NCBI GenBank assembly: GCA_027943335.1
Contig: BSBK01008428.1
Location: 870,501-934,500, forward strand
Reading direction: 5' to 3'
Length of the DNA: 64,000 nucleotides
Origin: Chamaecyparis obtusa
Lineage: Eukaryota; Streptophyta; Pinopsida; Cupressales; Cupressaceae
Within the stretch, counting starts at the first letter, position 1. Each line of letters starts with the position of its first letter. Under the pieces are notes generated by a model. That model saw nothing but the letters and a program-made list of their open reading frames with translations, ran no database searches and was not told the DNA's origin. Shown piece after piece: positions 1 to 12,580 of this stretch. The translations under genes and the position numbers were made by a program.

Positions 1-663
1 TTAGTGTTATGCCCAAATGAATGTGGTTCATCCAGATGAGCTCTGCGGATGCCTGTCAGTACCCACAAGTGGACTGGGTTTGGTACCTGGACTGGGTATG
101 AACTGGACCCAGATCTGGGGCGTAATCTGAGTGAACTGGTAACTTAGCACACTTTCAACAAGCTTCCAGGAAGTCAACAACCTTCATAATTTTGCAGTTA
201 CACGCAAATCAAGGAATTTATTGGGAGTGGGTAGCATTTTAATAATAGGTGGGCTTTAGAAATCAACTTGTGAGAGCATTTTAATATATATCAGTAGAGG
301 TGATTATAGGCATGGATGCATTTTTTGACTTTGTGATTGTAGGGATGAGATACCAATGAGTAGGTAAGGTAAGTTGAAATGCAAGATGCATTTGATATTT
401 GAAAAGGGGATCTATTTTTCCCTTTTGAAGTCGGAAAAATGTTTGATCATTCAGCTAAAGTTTACTAATGAACTTGGTCACAAGGTCAAAAGCTACAATT
501 ACAAAAATTAAATGATATATCTGTTAAATGTAAAACAAACTCCTTGGGGAACCAAGGTGTTGTGTAGAGGCAGGAGTGAGAGTGTGTTGCATATACAAAT
601 TATTCTCACCTGGTTGTAGCATAGTTTTATCTTTATATGTAGCAATTGTTAAAATCTTCTCAT

Positions 664-735
664 GGATTAGCTAGGAGTTGAATCTACGACCACCTGTTTA
701 CTGCTGGGGTATTCTCCACTAAGATGCCAGCTCAC
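664..735 (-). other. tRNA-like A/B box pair, possible SINE or tRNA relic
   Basis: On the minus strand, 684-674 reads GATTCAACTCC, which matches 9 of 11 positions of the pol III B-box consensus. An A-box-like TGGCATCTTAGTGG lies about 35 bases upstream (729-716). The spacing fits a tRNA or tRNA-derived SINE head. I cannot fold a convincing cloverleaf and see no 3' A-tail, so this is a weak call that could be chance. Confidence 0.18.
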
Positions 736-807
736 TTGGTGATCAGTCCACCTGTGGTTAAGATATAGCTCACTTTGATGACTGATCCATCTTTGGTCAG
801 GGCTTAA
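729..807 (+). repeat. two imperfect ~40 bp tandem copies
   Basis: A unit beginning AGCTCACTT at 729 recurs at 767. Both copies share AGCTCACTT, a GATCAGTCC/TGATCC core and a TGTGGTTAAG/TTTGGTCAGG tail. It abuts the tRNA-like boxes and may belong to the same old repeat. Confidence 0.35.
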
Positions 808-2637
808 CTCATTTTCTCATTCACCTCCTTGAGCCATACTGCAGCTGCTCTAGGGTATGGCTGTCCATTTGGATAAAGGTGATACCTTGTTCCAGACAAA
901 AATGCTTTTTATCATTATCTTTCATCTGGTAATGGGTCAGGTTCACAACATTCTGCATGCAGTCAACAGCATTATATGCTTTCTAATTGAATTGTGTCAC
1001 CAGTTTGTTTAGGATTATATTAACAGCTGTGGTCATGGTGACCTATATGGCAACATGGAATCCACGTTGACAAAGATTTCAATATTTCTTATCAAACTTA
1101 GGCACTAGCAGAGATCAATACCTTGGCAGTCAAAAAGGATCACAAGGAAAGCAATTTCAATTAAGAAACCTGAGTAGGAGAGCAGCAAGGGAGGGGATGA
1201 AAGCAGACCAAGGAACATTCATGTTATGGGAAATGTTAAATAAGTGACTTAATTTGTGCAGGTGAAGTTCCTAGAGAAGCAATTCCAAATTAAGAAATGA
1301 TGAAGATTCTATTGTGGAATATAGGGTTCTTGACATTAAAGTTGGACTAATTTTTCTAAAGAGGCACATTTCAAATGGGATCAAATCTTGTTTTTCAGCA
1401 GAAAATTTAAGTTGGACAGTGGAAAGATGGAAGTTCTGGCAGATGGTGGTTTGAAGAACTTGTGTTGTTATGGGACTAATCTGGGAATATATAAAATATA
1501 TAGGAGTAAAGGGTTATATTTCATCTCCATTAGTTGCTAAATGTTTGAATTTGATTGCTTACTGGTAAATAATATCAACATCAGGATGTAGAAAGGTGCA
1601 GGGATCATCCTAAGTAGCTGTAATACATATTTGATGATATTCCAATACAATTTTAGATGCTAAACCTTGAGGTAAAAAGTGAGCTGTCCAGAAGCTTGGA
1701 TAAGGCTGACATTTCATTGCAAAATTATTCATAGGCTGTTTGAACCTTGTGGGGATCTTCCCAAGAGAATGCAGGCTCACTTGTAACTGTTAAGAATTGT
1801 AGAATTACAAAGTCTAGATGACTTTTTGATAAGTAACTTGCAATATCCACCAATCAATAATTTTGCTCGAATTGTCATACATCGAGATCCCTAAAAATGT
1901 GCTTCTGGTTTGAGTTTATGTGGCTTTGGTCAGAACTTTTTTTATTTTTAGACTGGTAGTGGAATAATGGAAACAAGAGACCAGAAACAAATATTTTGTT
2001 TTTTAAGTAATGCATTTGAAGCCAAAGCTGCAAAAATAGAAGCGGTAAATGAAAAGCTTGCAGGCAGAAAATATAGTCCAAGAAGGTACTGGAACCAGTT
2101 CACTAAAAGGTCATGCATGACAGTGTCTCTCCTCTTTTACTAAAGGTGCAACAGTTTCATAAGATTGAGGCAATCAAAATATGAGGACAAGCGGAAAGCA
2201 GTTTTTCAAGTAGATTGAAGAGATTAAAACGGAATCAAATTGTATGGTCAAAAGCAACACGTCCTTCCATAGATCTGCCATAGAGGGGCAAAGAATGATC
2301 AGTTCTTTGATGATGTGCCATTGTATTTTATGTTGGGTTTTTTAGTAATTGAAACCAACTAAGCTTGATTTAATTTGATTCACAAAGGTCTGTGGGTGCT
2401 TATGATGTGGTCACAGATGGAGAGCTCAAGGAAAGGATTGTTTGATTGTGCAGCTTAGAGTTGACACAATGAAATTAACATAGAAGAGCAAAATAGTTTC
2501 CTATCGATTAAATATCACAAAATGATTGTTATGGCACATTGGCTTGCACATGTAAATTAGAGATTGGCTCATGAAACATAAGGACTTTGTGATAGAGTTT
2601 CAAGATAACTCTTCAGTCATGCATGTAGCTTTTGTAG

Positions 2638-5600
2638 ATGAGGTTGTGTATGAAGAAAAGGACTAAACAACAGCCCTTTGGTTCGAGTCTATACATTTCC
2701 AGTGAGTTTGGTCCAGATGGAGACAGGTTGGATATCCATGATGAGCCTATTGAGGGGAATGATTCCTGTACTAGTGAGCTGGGGAGACATTCATTGAGTC
2801 TACCATTCATGAGGAGCTCGATGAGTACTTGTCCTCTGAACAGAGTGATCAACTCTTTGACACTTGGGATCTGGGTGTGCTAGCACCTAAATATGATGAG
2901 GATCCTACATGGGATGAATTCCCTTTTGATTAAGATCTTGAAAAAAATTCTGATATATCTTTGCATGGGGATGACTCTGAGCAGAAGTCTAGGGATTTTG
3001 ATGATTTGGATCCACACAATATACTGCTGAAAATGATAATGAGGACGCATAGGAGATTTGGAACAGCTATAGAGTCATTGATAACAGGTATGGCAGTCCT
3101 GATTTTGATATTCTTCATAGCAGTAGCTCACTTTCTTTGCAAAGTCAGTTTGTGGTATCCTTCGATAACCCATTGTTTGAGATGTGTATTGAGAAGATAA
3201 TTGACAATCCTCTTTTTGAGTTGGATGATAGATCATAGAAAAACTCCTGGTTGTACCAATGCATTCAGTGAAAATAGCAAGATATGCAATCCAAGAGAAG
3301 ATTCAGAACATATGTTGGAGTATGGTTTTCAACTTGGTGATGATCTAAATTCACTTTATGAGATGATTGGTTACCCTCTTGGAAGACCATCCAATATGAA
3401 ATATACAAAATAAAAGACAAATGAGGATTGCGTAGGCACTGATATGACACTAGGAGGCATTATTATTCCTTATGTAACGAGGAATCGGAAGGTAACTTTG
3501 GTATGTAAATTAATGATTTCAGCTGAGAGTTATTTCTTTGTTGATATTCATTTTGAGTTCCTTCACTCTGACATGAGGTTTGGTCTTGTGTCTTGGAATT
3601 GGCCAACAAGTGGGACACTTCATACAATGTTTGAGTTGATCAATACTAATGCATACCTTACATTTGTAAGTGGAGATGCAATATCTTCACGGGATGAATT
3701 GATTTATGGAGACTTCTACATTTCTGATTTTGAAAGGCTTTCAAACATTATTCTTGAGCTTGCTGGGAATTTCAAAACAGCAGCAAGGAAAGGTGGATTT
3801 AAGCTTTTCACTTGCAGCTTTGGAGAAAGGAGGACATAAAATTGACATCTACGTGCTTGACAATCCATCCTTTGGATTGAGTGATGTTATATATCATACT
3901 AGTCTTTCTTTGGGGTTAGTTTTGAAGACAACAATTGCTCCTTGCACTTCAGTTTTAGATGCTTTCAGATATAGGCCACAAGGGATTAACAAGTCAAAAA
4001 AATTCTCTGATGTGTTTTTTGATTTGGATGGCACATGGAGTTATGTTGTGCACCATTCTTGGAACATTGAAAACCACTCTTGGTTGGGTATCCATGCATG
4101 TATTCTCAACAAAAAATGATGGTGTTCATTGGGGATGATTGGAGTGAGATTTGGAGGGATAGTGACCTAAATTTCAGAAAGGATAGTGCTAATCTATTTC
4201 TTACCAGCCATCTTGTGATTCCATTAGTTTATTTACAAAGGGATTGGAGAGAGATTTTAAGCAGATATTGGAGCATTGATAGTATGGCCACTCTTGGGAG
4301 TATTCCGATACAAATAATAGATCAGTTCTTCAATTTGGAGCTTGTTGTTTGGTTGTAGACCAGTCACTTCACTTTATGGTTTGCATTCATTCAGGGGAGT
4401 TGGTATAATTTCTTTTGTCAAGGAAATAATGGTTTCGGTTGGAGATTGCTTGGAGGTGTTTTCCAGCCACTTGCAAGCTTTTTTTTTGAGCATTGCAATG
4501 CTCAATTTTCATCCTTATATCTGGAGATTTTATTGGTATTGTTATTGTCCCGTGTAGAACACTTAAATCAGACTGTACTTCACTGATTTCAGTTATGAAC
4601 AGAAGTAGTTTGTGTTTATAAATTATTTTGAACCTTCCAAACCTTCCAAACTCATGAATTTCATCTTATGAAGGTTTCTGTTGTAAGCTTTGATAGTTTA
4701 CCCTTGGAGTTGGTTCGAGACAACGAATTTCCATGTGCTATGGCTCATTTTTCAGAAGTCCTTAGAGTTGTTACAGTGAGTGTTAGCATCACTGTCCACT
4801 TTCTAGTCAGCCTGTAGATGACATTAATCCATGACACATAGATGAGTTGGACGTTTTCTATAGATCAGCAGTTAAGTGCTTTATGGTTGAGGATTGATGA
4901 TAGAGGTGATTTGATCATAGATGGGTTTTCAGCTACTCCCATATTCATGACTCCTATTTGTTCATTGCTGTCCTCGTTTCTTCACATTGTTAATGTTGAC
5001 CTCAATCTTGAGGCAGTTTGAATTTGAGCACTTGCAAACTTTAGTGCAGCCAGTTGTGAGAGATCCTTTAGTTATAGTTCAGTTAGTCTCCACTTCCACT
5101 TGAGAGAGTATTGGCCACTACAGTCGTTTCATGGTGTTAGTATGCATGCTTCCAAATGATGATTGGTTGTTTGTGGTGAGTTGGGTTTGTGAGTGTACTC
5201 AAGTCTCTTACCTTGACACTTTTAGGTAAAGTGTCATTGATATGATTTCAGTTGTTGACCACGGAGGCACTTCTTGGTTCGCTGATTTCAGAGTTGGTTA
5301 TGCTGACATCTTCTTTACCAGTCCCTTGATAGTGCTAGATCAATTTCTTGTTTGGGACATTATGAGGAGCTATATTGAGGATTATGCTTTTGGGTTGAAG
5401 AGATTTTTCTTTCAGGTGCTTGTGTCCATGTTAGTTACAAAGATTGTAGTTCAGGATCTTATTAGGATGCCATAAAAGGATATGTTTTATGTTGTGATTA
5501 GAGTGGCATAGCATCATCACAGTGGTTCCTTTCTCAGATTGATTTGGAACCTTGGAATTACTTGGATTTGCAATTTAATAGTTGACCAGGTGGAAGCCAA

Positions 5601-5891
5601 TGCTGGCCCACTTGAGTTTACTCCTATGACTTTTTAGTTTGGTTCTTTCAAAGAGCAATTCCTTGAGGAGTTGACAGAGTTGGTGCAGTATTTGATTGTT
5701 GTTCGTTTAGGAGGTTTTAAGGTTAGTTGTTTGGTAGCTTGCAGGACAATGTTTTCAAAAGATGGCGCTACAAATTTCCTAGGATGACTTGGGGCCCTGG
5801 GATCATTCTTGGTTACAGGTTGGATCAATCTGGTGATTGTGGAGTTGCTTGTGCATTGCTTGAGGACAAGTAATCTTTGGGAAGGGTGGAT
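2638..5891 (+). mobile_element. degenerate coding-like interior of an LTR element, unidentified
   Basis: Several short plus-strand frames lie in a row (2638-2883, 2961-3200, 3444-3839, 3706-4119, 4080-4358, 5242-5475). They switch frame and are broken by stops, as in a decayed long coding region. The part around 2790-2930 encodes an acidic stretch (DEDPTWDEFPFD). I recognise no protease, RT, RNase H or integrase motif, so the family is unknown. The link to a retrotransposon rests on the 3' end, where a purine tract GGGAAGGGTGGA (5879-5890) sits directly before an LTR-like start, TGTAATGTCCCC, at 5892. It could be a non-autonomous element or one carrying a captured host sequence. A decayed host gene cannot be excluded. 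Confidence 0.35.
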
Positions 5892-6919
5892 TGTAATGTC
5901 CCCATTTTATGGTTGTCTTGTAGTGCAACAAGTGTTGGTGTCAGCAGGATTAGAGGGGTATTTTGATGTTGCTAGTGTGTTCAGACAGATTAATGGAGAT
6001 GGACAACACTTTTTGGAGTGATTTCAGATAACTTTTCCAAGACTTGTGATTTTTAGTGTCAGTTTGGGCACCGTTGGTTAGTTGGGAGTTTTGGTTGATT
6101 TACTATTTTTAGTAGTCACTATTTATAGTAACCATTATTTTTGACAGTTGGTCACAACTTCAGCTAACTCATAGTTTCAACATGCAACATCTTCAATTTT
6201 AGGACTTTTGAGGAACATTTCTATTTTTAGCATATTACTATTTATAGCAAATTTTATTTTGGATAACTGGTCTCAGCCTCAGCATTTCCTCAGCTTCAAA
6301 GTGCAGATTCTTTAGTTTCGGGTTTTCCTAAGGCTAGAAAATATTACTCTCTTGCATCACTTAAAAATTTTATATAGTGGCTGATTTAAGTGAACTAAAG
6401 TGTTCAAAAGATTCCCCTTGGGCTATGCCTAGATGGTAACATATTTAAGTTGTTTTTAAGTGAAACATTAAAAGGGCTAACATTTATTATTTTATTATTG
6501 AAGTTGCCCTAATTTAGTGTTGCTTTAACTTTTCATTGAATTTCTATAAAATAGAGTTTTGGCTTTCACTCTTCTTATGTTGAATATTGTGAAGATAATG
6601 TTATGCTACTGGAATGAGCTCAAAGAGTTCTTTTTTGGGTTGAGGATGAAAACCCTCTTCTTGTCTTGCTGGTTTCGGTGGTTAGAGACCCACCCTAGCT
6701 GGTTGGTGTTTGTAGTTCAAGATTTACAACAATTTTAGTTTTGTGGGCGATTTTGGGTTTGAGGAAGATGATGTTTTTTGCAGTATTTTGATGTGGGTAT
6801 TGTGGTTTTGTTGAGTGGTCTGTCCTTTTGAAGTGCTATTCAAGATTGATAGAGTTTTGGAGCTTTTTTCTGATTGTCGATGTGCTTTTTGTATTGCTTA
6901 TGTTTGTATTGCTATAACA
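5892..6919 (+). repeat. candidate 3' LTR or solo LTR
   Basis: It starts with TGTAATGTCCCC right after a polypurine tract, the standard layout of a plant gypsy 3' LTR. It contains a TATA-like box (6545-6553) about two thirds of the way in, and a plausible terminal CA at 6918-6919. No second copy is in the window, so the right boundary is a guess and no target duplication can be checked. Confidence 0.45.
6545..6553 (+). promoter_or_regulatory. TATA-like box in candidate LTR
   Basis: TATAAAATA lies in the LTR-like block, at the place expected for an LTR promoter. It supports reading the block as an LTR; activity is unknown. Confidence 0.3.
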
Positions 6920-7870
6920 TTAAGGGCATAGATTGACTGATATAGAACTGTGATGATCATTTTATTTGTTTGGCTCAACTTCCCTCATTTTCCTATTTTA
7001 TTATAATGGAGTGTTCCTCTAATTGCTTTTACCTTATATCCTCCTCCACTGGAAGAGAACCTGAAAAAAAATTCCTCGCTGATTCTCAAATACTGGAAGA
7101 GAACCTGAAAACTACATTACGCTCCATCTTTGCAGAATTTCATTTCTAAATTTGTAAAATTAAAATTTCACTGAGTGTATTCTTTAAAAAAAGCGTTCTT
7201 TCACAATGAAAAGTATATTCCTACTATCTTGGTCAACAATGATGTCAGAAGCTCACCTCTATTTGGAACATTTTTTTGTACTCTACAGCACATTTTAAAC
7301 ATTTTATGAGCTTGAAAAATTCACCAAATATCAGCAATTTTTTTCCTTTTTTCTTTTTCAGTGTAGTGTATGAGTGAATTTTTATTTTGAAGAAGTATGC
7401 ATGTATTTGATTGATCCTTAAAAAGTCAAGATACAATTTACACTGCACTTTTCTCAGAGCAAGAGATCACTGAAGTTGAGCTATGGTTTTACAAAATTCC
7501 TCTTTGATAAATCATAAATTTAACGAGGCTTCACACAGCTCCAACAAATGCTCTGGCGTCATCAATGTATGATTCAATATGTAGTGATAGTTATACAATG
7601 TTCTTGATTTGTGAATCTTCTAATACATTGAAACAATAGGCCTCTGCTCAAACTGTTGTAGAATAGATTGAAGCAATAGACCTCTGTTAAAACTGTTATA
7701 AAACAGTCTAAAAAAGGATAAGAAGCTCCACATATGAGATTACAAATCAAAGTGCCTCTAGACTCACACCTTAAGAACTATACTGAAGATGTGTACGACC
7801 TCTAATACAAAATCATATTGAAATATCCTAGGCAATATGTTGAAAGAGATTGAACACTAGAGAAAACTGA
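6920..7870. other. intergenic; 3' flank of the TBL gene
   Basis: No coding similarity is seen. AT-rich sequence lies downstream of the minus-strand TBL stop codon, so the right part probably holds its 3' UTR. I could not place a polyadenylation site with confidence. Confidence 0.5.
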
Positions 7871-10372
7871 TTAAAGTTCCTTGAGCATCATAAATAAAAT
7901 TTCATTCCACGCATCAATTGGGCCTGGCAAGCACCAATGTAGACAGTCATTTGGAACAGGCTGATTCGCTTTGTTTCCTGACAAAGAATTGATATCTCTA
8001 TATTTGCCTGGGTGCCCATCTGGTCTTAGTAGACTACAGTATGTAATGTCCATCAGCTTTATCATGGAGCCATTAGGAGCTTCTTCCTTTGTTCTATTTT
8101 TAAGTTCCTCTGTAACAAGCTTGTGCATCTCTTTATTAACGCCATCAAGTTCAACCTCAGACTTTTTGTAGGGTGCAGTTCTATTGCATGTGCCTCCTGT
8201 GGACCATTGACCATTTTCAAAATGATCTACTGTGAAGCTTTGCAGAAAAGTAGTTCCTTGGAATCCTGGCAGTAAATGGATTCCTTCAAGTGCAGCTCTA
8301 ATAGCATGTCTGAATGCAAAATAGAAGCCCAACTGTGTGGCATTGACTCCTTGACAATTGTGACAACCTACTACCTCATCTTTCAAAATGTATACACCTG
8401 ATTGTAGAAACCAGTGTCCAATGGATAGAACAAGGGCATCTGTATTTGGTAGCAAAGTCACCCATTCTGGGTCTAAAACATCTAGGTGGAGCTTTACAAC
8501 TCCACTAGGAACTCCCTTAAACTCTTCCTTTGTTGCTTTTACAAGATACGGTGACCATAGAACCATCAGTGTAAAGTTATATGATGGAAAATGCCAGTGT
8601 GCAAATATATTATCCCTATCTTTGTATGTGTTGTTTGGATGTTCAATCTGCACAGGATAAGGTTGAATTAGATATTATAAAGATCCAAAGAACCTGAGAA
8701 AATCAGGAATGAAAAAGAAATTACAAATCAAAGTTTCCTGAGACTAGTATTTTTTAAAGTAACAGTGTTTAGTGCAGAGCTGTTTAAAAAGATACACCTT
8801 AGAAAGCATGCACAAAAGAGATTGCATCTGGTTACGGGCTACTGAATCACCCACAAAAGCCCAAACTTTTCCTTTAACTAATTCTAAGAACATTGTAGCA
8901 TTGAATCGTGGAAGGTTGCACCCATTTGGTTTCCATCTCCAGTATAAATATTCCTTGTCAGGACGACCATTCCTCATGCAATTTTGGTGACCTTGAATAT
9001 GAGCACAGGTCTCATTTGTATAAAGAGGTCCCTCTGAATCGTGGACCCACTTCCCTTTAAAAAGGTTGCACTTCCCTGGCATCATTTAAAATGCAAATTA
9101 ATTTGGATCATATTTGAATCAACAGGTGAAATATAAAGCACTGATCTATAACTGGATTATAGAATCTAGATAGATGATTCTAGAGTACTACAATTATGTA
9201 TATAGAATTGCTACTCAAGTTTTGGTTTATCGATGTACCGGGATAATAAACTTATATTACAGTTGTAGTTGTTTGTACAGAAATCTCACTCAAATAGTTG
9301 GGTTTACAGCATGGATATCACAAACCGATTATGGCCTCAATAATGTATATACAGGAATCTCAATAAAGACCTGGTTTTTTAATTTGGACATTATAAGCCT
9401 CTGGCAGCCCTATCCATGTGTGTTGAAGAAATGTTTGTTTGAAAATTGGAATTTTCAATGGCATTGTAAGCCTATGAATTGATTTGTGTGCTCACTTTGT
9501 GGAATATAATCATGGACATTTGTCATATCTATACGACAGTCCCAATTTCCTGTTTACATTGTCCCAAGCTCTTCATTAAAGGTAGATTAATACTTTGGAA
9601 GTAGGTCTTAGTTGCAAGCAATATTTTCATAAACAATCTAATTACATATGAAGATTGCAGAGATTCTAACAGGGAAACTCACAAATTCCCACAAATTCTA
9701 ATAGGGAAACTTAGCATGTTCTATTCACAAATATTCTGACAAAGAAACAAACTAGTTATGCTAGAATAGGCACCAAATGCAGTCAGAAAGGAGGTCATTT
9801 TATTTAGTATTATTGCCCTAGTATCTCATAAGAAATAGCTACTCACCTTGAAAATACTAGAAGCTGGTTATGCAGAAACCACACATTATAAACCACGTTA
9901 AAGAAAAACTATCGACACCAGTTAACTCCCACAACCTCTTGGCTATTTATTGGCAAATCCAGAACGTTAACATACCTGATTGACTGCCCTTTGAAGCTTT
10001 GCCTTCGCCATCATTTGTTTTTATCTGTTTGATTTGGCTTCTGTTCTCAAAGTTACTTGCCAGGTTCACCCCATCATTGAGAAGCAATGAATGCATGGCA
10101 TTGGCATCTGCTTTCTGTGGTTGTATGGGGAAAACCAACATGGGTTGAGGTGCAAGATTTTCAGGACCACCACTAAATCTAGCAGAACTGAAAGTCGATG
10201 TCTGGTCTACTCCAGAGATCCCTGTAATTCCCTCTATCAAGAATAAATTGGGTACACTGAAAATGGTAATTACCAGTGCAAATGGAAGGAAAACCACCAG
10301 AATCCATACCAGAAACAACTTCCTATTCAAAATCAGTTTTGATATATCAATCTGAAGAAGTGGAGAATCCAT
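7871..10372 (-). CDS. TRICHOME BIREFRINGENCE-LIKE (TBL) polysaccharide O-acetyltransferase, 3 exons
   Basis: TBL proteins are Golgi type II membrane enzymes that acetylate wall polysaccharides such as xylan, mannan, xyloglucan or pectin. Minus-strand exons are 10372-9976, 9075-8798 and 8647-7871. The splice sites are good (AG|GTATGT donor with CCAG acceptor; AAG|GTGTAT donor with GTGCAG acceptor), with phases 1 and 0, and give 483 residues ending in TAA at 7873-7871. A single membrane segment spans about residues 19-40, followed by a low-complexity stem. The PMR5-N region starts near 133 and has conserved Cys 135, 156, 165 and 185. The catalytic GDS is at 208-210 (FVGDSVARNQM) and the DxxH motif at 459-462 (DCLHWCLPGP). 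GHWFLQSG and VVGCHNC fit the TBL19-26 part of the family. An in-frame Met at 10417 could add 15 residues; I prefer 10372 because it leaves a short cytosolic tail. The introns (900 and 150 bases) hold no other gene. No stops or frameshifts are seen, so this is probably functional. The exact substrate cannot be told. Confidence 0.93.
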
Positions 10373-12580
10373 GTTAACTACAGTTCCAGAAATAAATGGC
10401 AATTTGCAAACTATCAAACTAGAAGATAATGTTCGAAGCCCTGTTGGTACTTGTATTTAAAACAAATTAGGAAGCTCTGATTCCTTGTACATCTCAGGTT
10501 ACTAGAAAACTGCATTCTGTAAAAGATGCATTCCAATGGATTTTCCTTTCCTTTATCAAATTGTTGGAACTGAACTTCATAATGAATTGTTGTTGTTTTC
10601 ATTTTTGTTATGGTGTAAGAATCACTTGGAACAAACAATTTTGACAGCTATAGATATTACCTGCAAGCTTGTGTGTGCATTAGGCAACATTTTTAAGAAT
10701 TTCTTTATTTTGCTGTGATATATCAACTCATCCCTCAGATTAGAGCGAATCTCATTCTTCTTTCTTACCTTTCTAACCTCCATCCTAACTTGTTTACCTT
10801 TCAATGTATCCCAATGAATTTGACGTAATTCAGATAATTGTTTGGTATCTGTAATGTCTTCATTTAATAAGAATGTTTGGCATTTCAACAAACTCTTGAT
10901 TAAGATTGATCTGAAAATCAACTTCAACAAACAAATGCGTCACATAGGCCTTGTTGGTGATAGGAAATAATTTATTTCTTCAATGACCTACCATGATGTT
11001 AACAGCTTAATCTAAGATATGTAAAATGTCAATGCGTGCGTTTGCCGACAACATAAATAGTCCAGTCTTAACAGGTAAAATCTTATGCATTCTCGTGATC
11101 ACATTATTAACAGCTCAATCTTAATATGTAAACTATTATGCAATCATGTGACCACAACATGAGCAGTGTAATCCTAATATGTAAAATAGTATGGACATGT
11201 GTGCTCACAACAATAATGTTTGAACAGATTCTTCGCTTTCAATGATTATGTTGATAATGCAGATTATTAAATATATTTCAAGGATGTTGAGACGTCAATC
11301 TTGAAATTTATGCAAAATAAAAATATGTAGTTTGATATAATTAAACATTATTTTAACAGAATGTGTTACAGAAAAAATAAATGAAAAGGTGAAAAAAGAT
11401 CCATTGCTATTTTTTTTTCCTCAAATTATTTTATTTATAACACGAGCGATACAATTTGTTTGGGGGGTTAAATATAGGTCTTATTTTAATCTATTTTATA
11501 TTGTTATATTTTTATTTGAAGAGATGTTTTTTTTGGTAATACACTTATTTTACTTTTTTAATTTTTAATTTTAATTTTGGAAAATCTACCTTTTATTATT
11601 GGCATTTTTTTTCTTTGGAGCATTGTTCTATGTTAGGTGTCTCATTTATAATGTGTCTTCTAAGATCAACTTTTTACCAAAGATGATCTTGGGAAAGTTG
11701 TCATTATAATGGCCAATGTTAAGGCCCTTAATTGTGATGACTTTCCATGTGATTCTATACTATAAAACTTTTGGGAACTGGTTAGTGAATATCTTTATAA
11801 AGTTTACTTGAAGCTTTTTATTCTAATTCATTAAGAAAATTTATAAAGAAAGGGAATATAAAGATTCATACTTGATTTTAGTGACTTTATAGACATCCAT
11901 AATTGGTGTTTGATCATCTTGTTTTATATCTTACAAAATTATTATAAAGTTGTTTTCTCAAAAACTTCATCTTATTCATTTTCAAATTATTCAATTTTAA
12001 CAAACTGGATTAACCAAATCTAGTATTTTTTATGATATCATCGTGATCTAGGAGAGAATGAAAAAGGTTAAGACATTCTCAACAAAATGTTGTGTTTATT
12101 TAAATTGACTTTACTAAATTTTATGATCAGATTGAGTGGCTACTTAATATCCTTGTTATATATAACAAGCTTTAGGATTTGGTCCTCAATTTGTGTTTTA
12201 GTAATAATGCTCTTAGCTAATGCATTTGTGTGCACTACCATTAATGGTCAATAATCTCCTTCATTTGGGTTCTTAGTCCATCTACCAAGGTTGCCCTTTG
12301 GTCATAAATATTAATGTATTTGTTGCAAAAGCCTTTGGCTATCTCTTAATTAATGTTGGTCCACAACTTCCCTTGTTGAAGCTGTTTCCTTGCCAAATAT
12401 TGCATCACATGTCAATGACCACTTTGTAAAGGATTTTTTTTTCTCGTAACTTTCTTGGAGGATGAAATCAATGAGTAGTGAAGTCGTATACCTTTAGAAT
12501 TTCACTCACTTTGAACCCACTTTGGCGGTTGTGCCTAATCTACTTAGTTCATTTGATTGTGCTCAATTTCAAAATTATTT
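10373..12580. other. intergenic; TBL upstream region and AT-rich spacer
   Basis: The right flank of the minus-strand TBL gene should contain its promoter and 5' UTR. I did not find an unambiguous TATA box. A degenerate tandem repeat lies at 11001-11215. From about 11230 to 12580 the DNA is very AT-rich with no recognised gene. The last bases, TATTT (12576-12580), may be a target duplication of the next element. Confidence 0.5.
11001..11215. repeat. four degenerate ~52 bp tandem units upstream of TBL
   Basis: Units begin near 11001, 11059, 11109 and 11161. Each contains a form of AACAGCTCAATCTTAATATGTAAA, followed by a TATG/CATG block and then a CACA block. The copies are diverged. The position, 0.6-0.85 kb upstream of the TBL start, makes a regulatory effect possible but unproven. 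Confidence 0.45.

Larger units (their letters stand above)
1..2637. other. intergenic, no gene recognised
   Basis: I see no open frame of useful length with recognisable protein similarity on either strand. The sequence is AT-rich with scattered stops in all frames. It holds a tRNA-like box pair (716-729 and 674-684, minus strand) and a small imperfect duplication at 729-807, both listed separately. No LTR start or primer-binding site was found that would pair with the LTR-like block at 5892. Confidence 0.6.

Noticed and set aside
2613..2852. Minus-strand frame of 79 codons opposite 2638-2883
   Set aside because: Overlaps a plus-strand remnant and shows no similarity; a shadow frame.
9174..9482. 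Plus-strand 102-codon frame
   Set aside because: Lies wholly within TBL intron 1, opposite strand, no similarity.
10622..10930. Minus-strand 102-codon frame upstream of TBL as an extra first exon
   Set aside because: The TBL protein already has a complete membrane anchor and start; no recognisable domain and no clear donor site joining it to exon 1.
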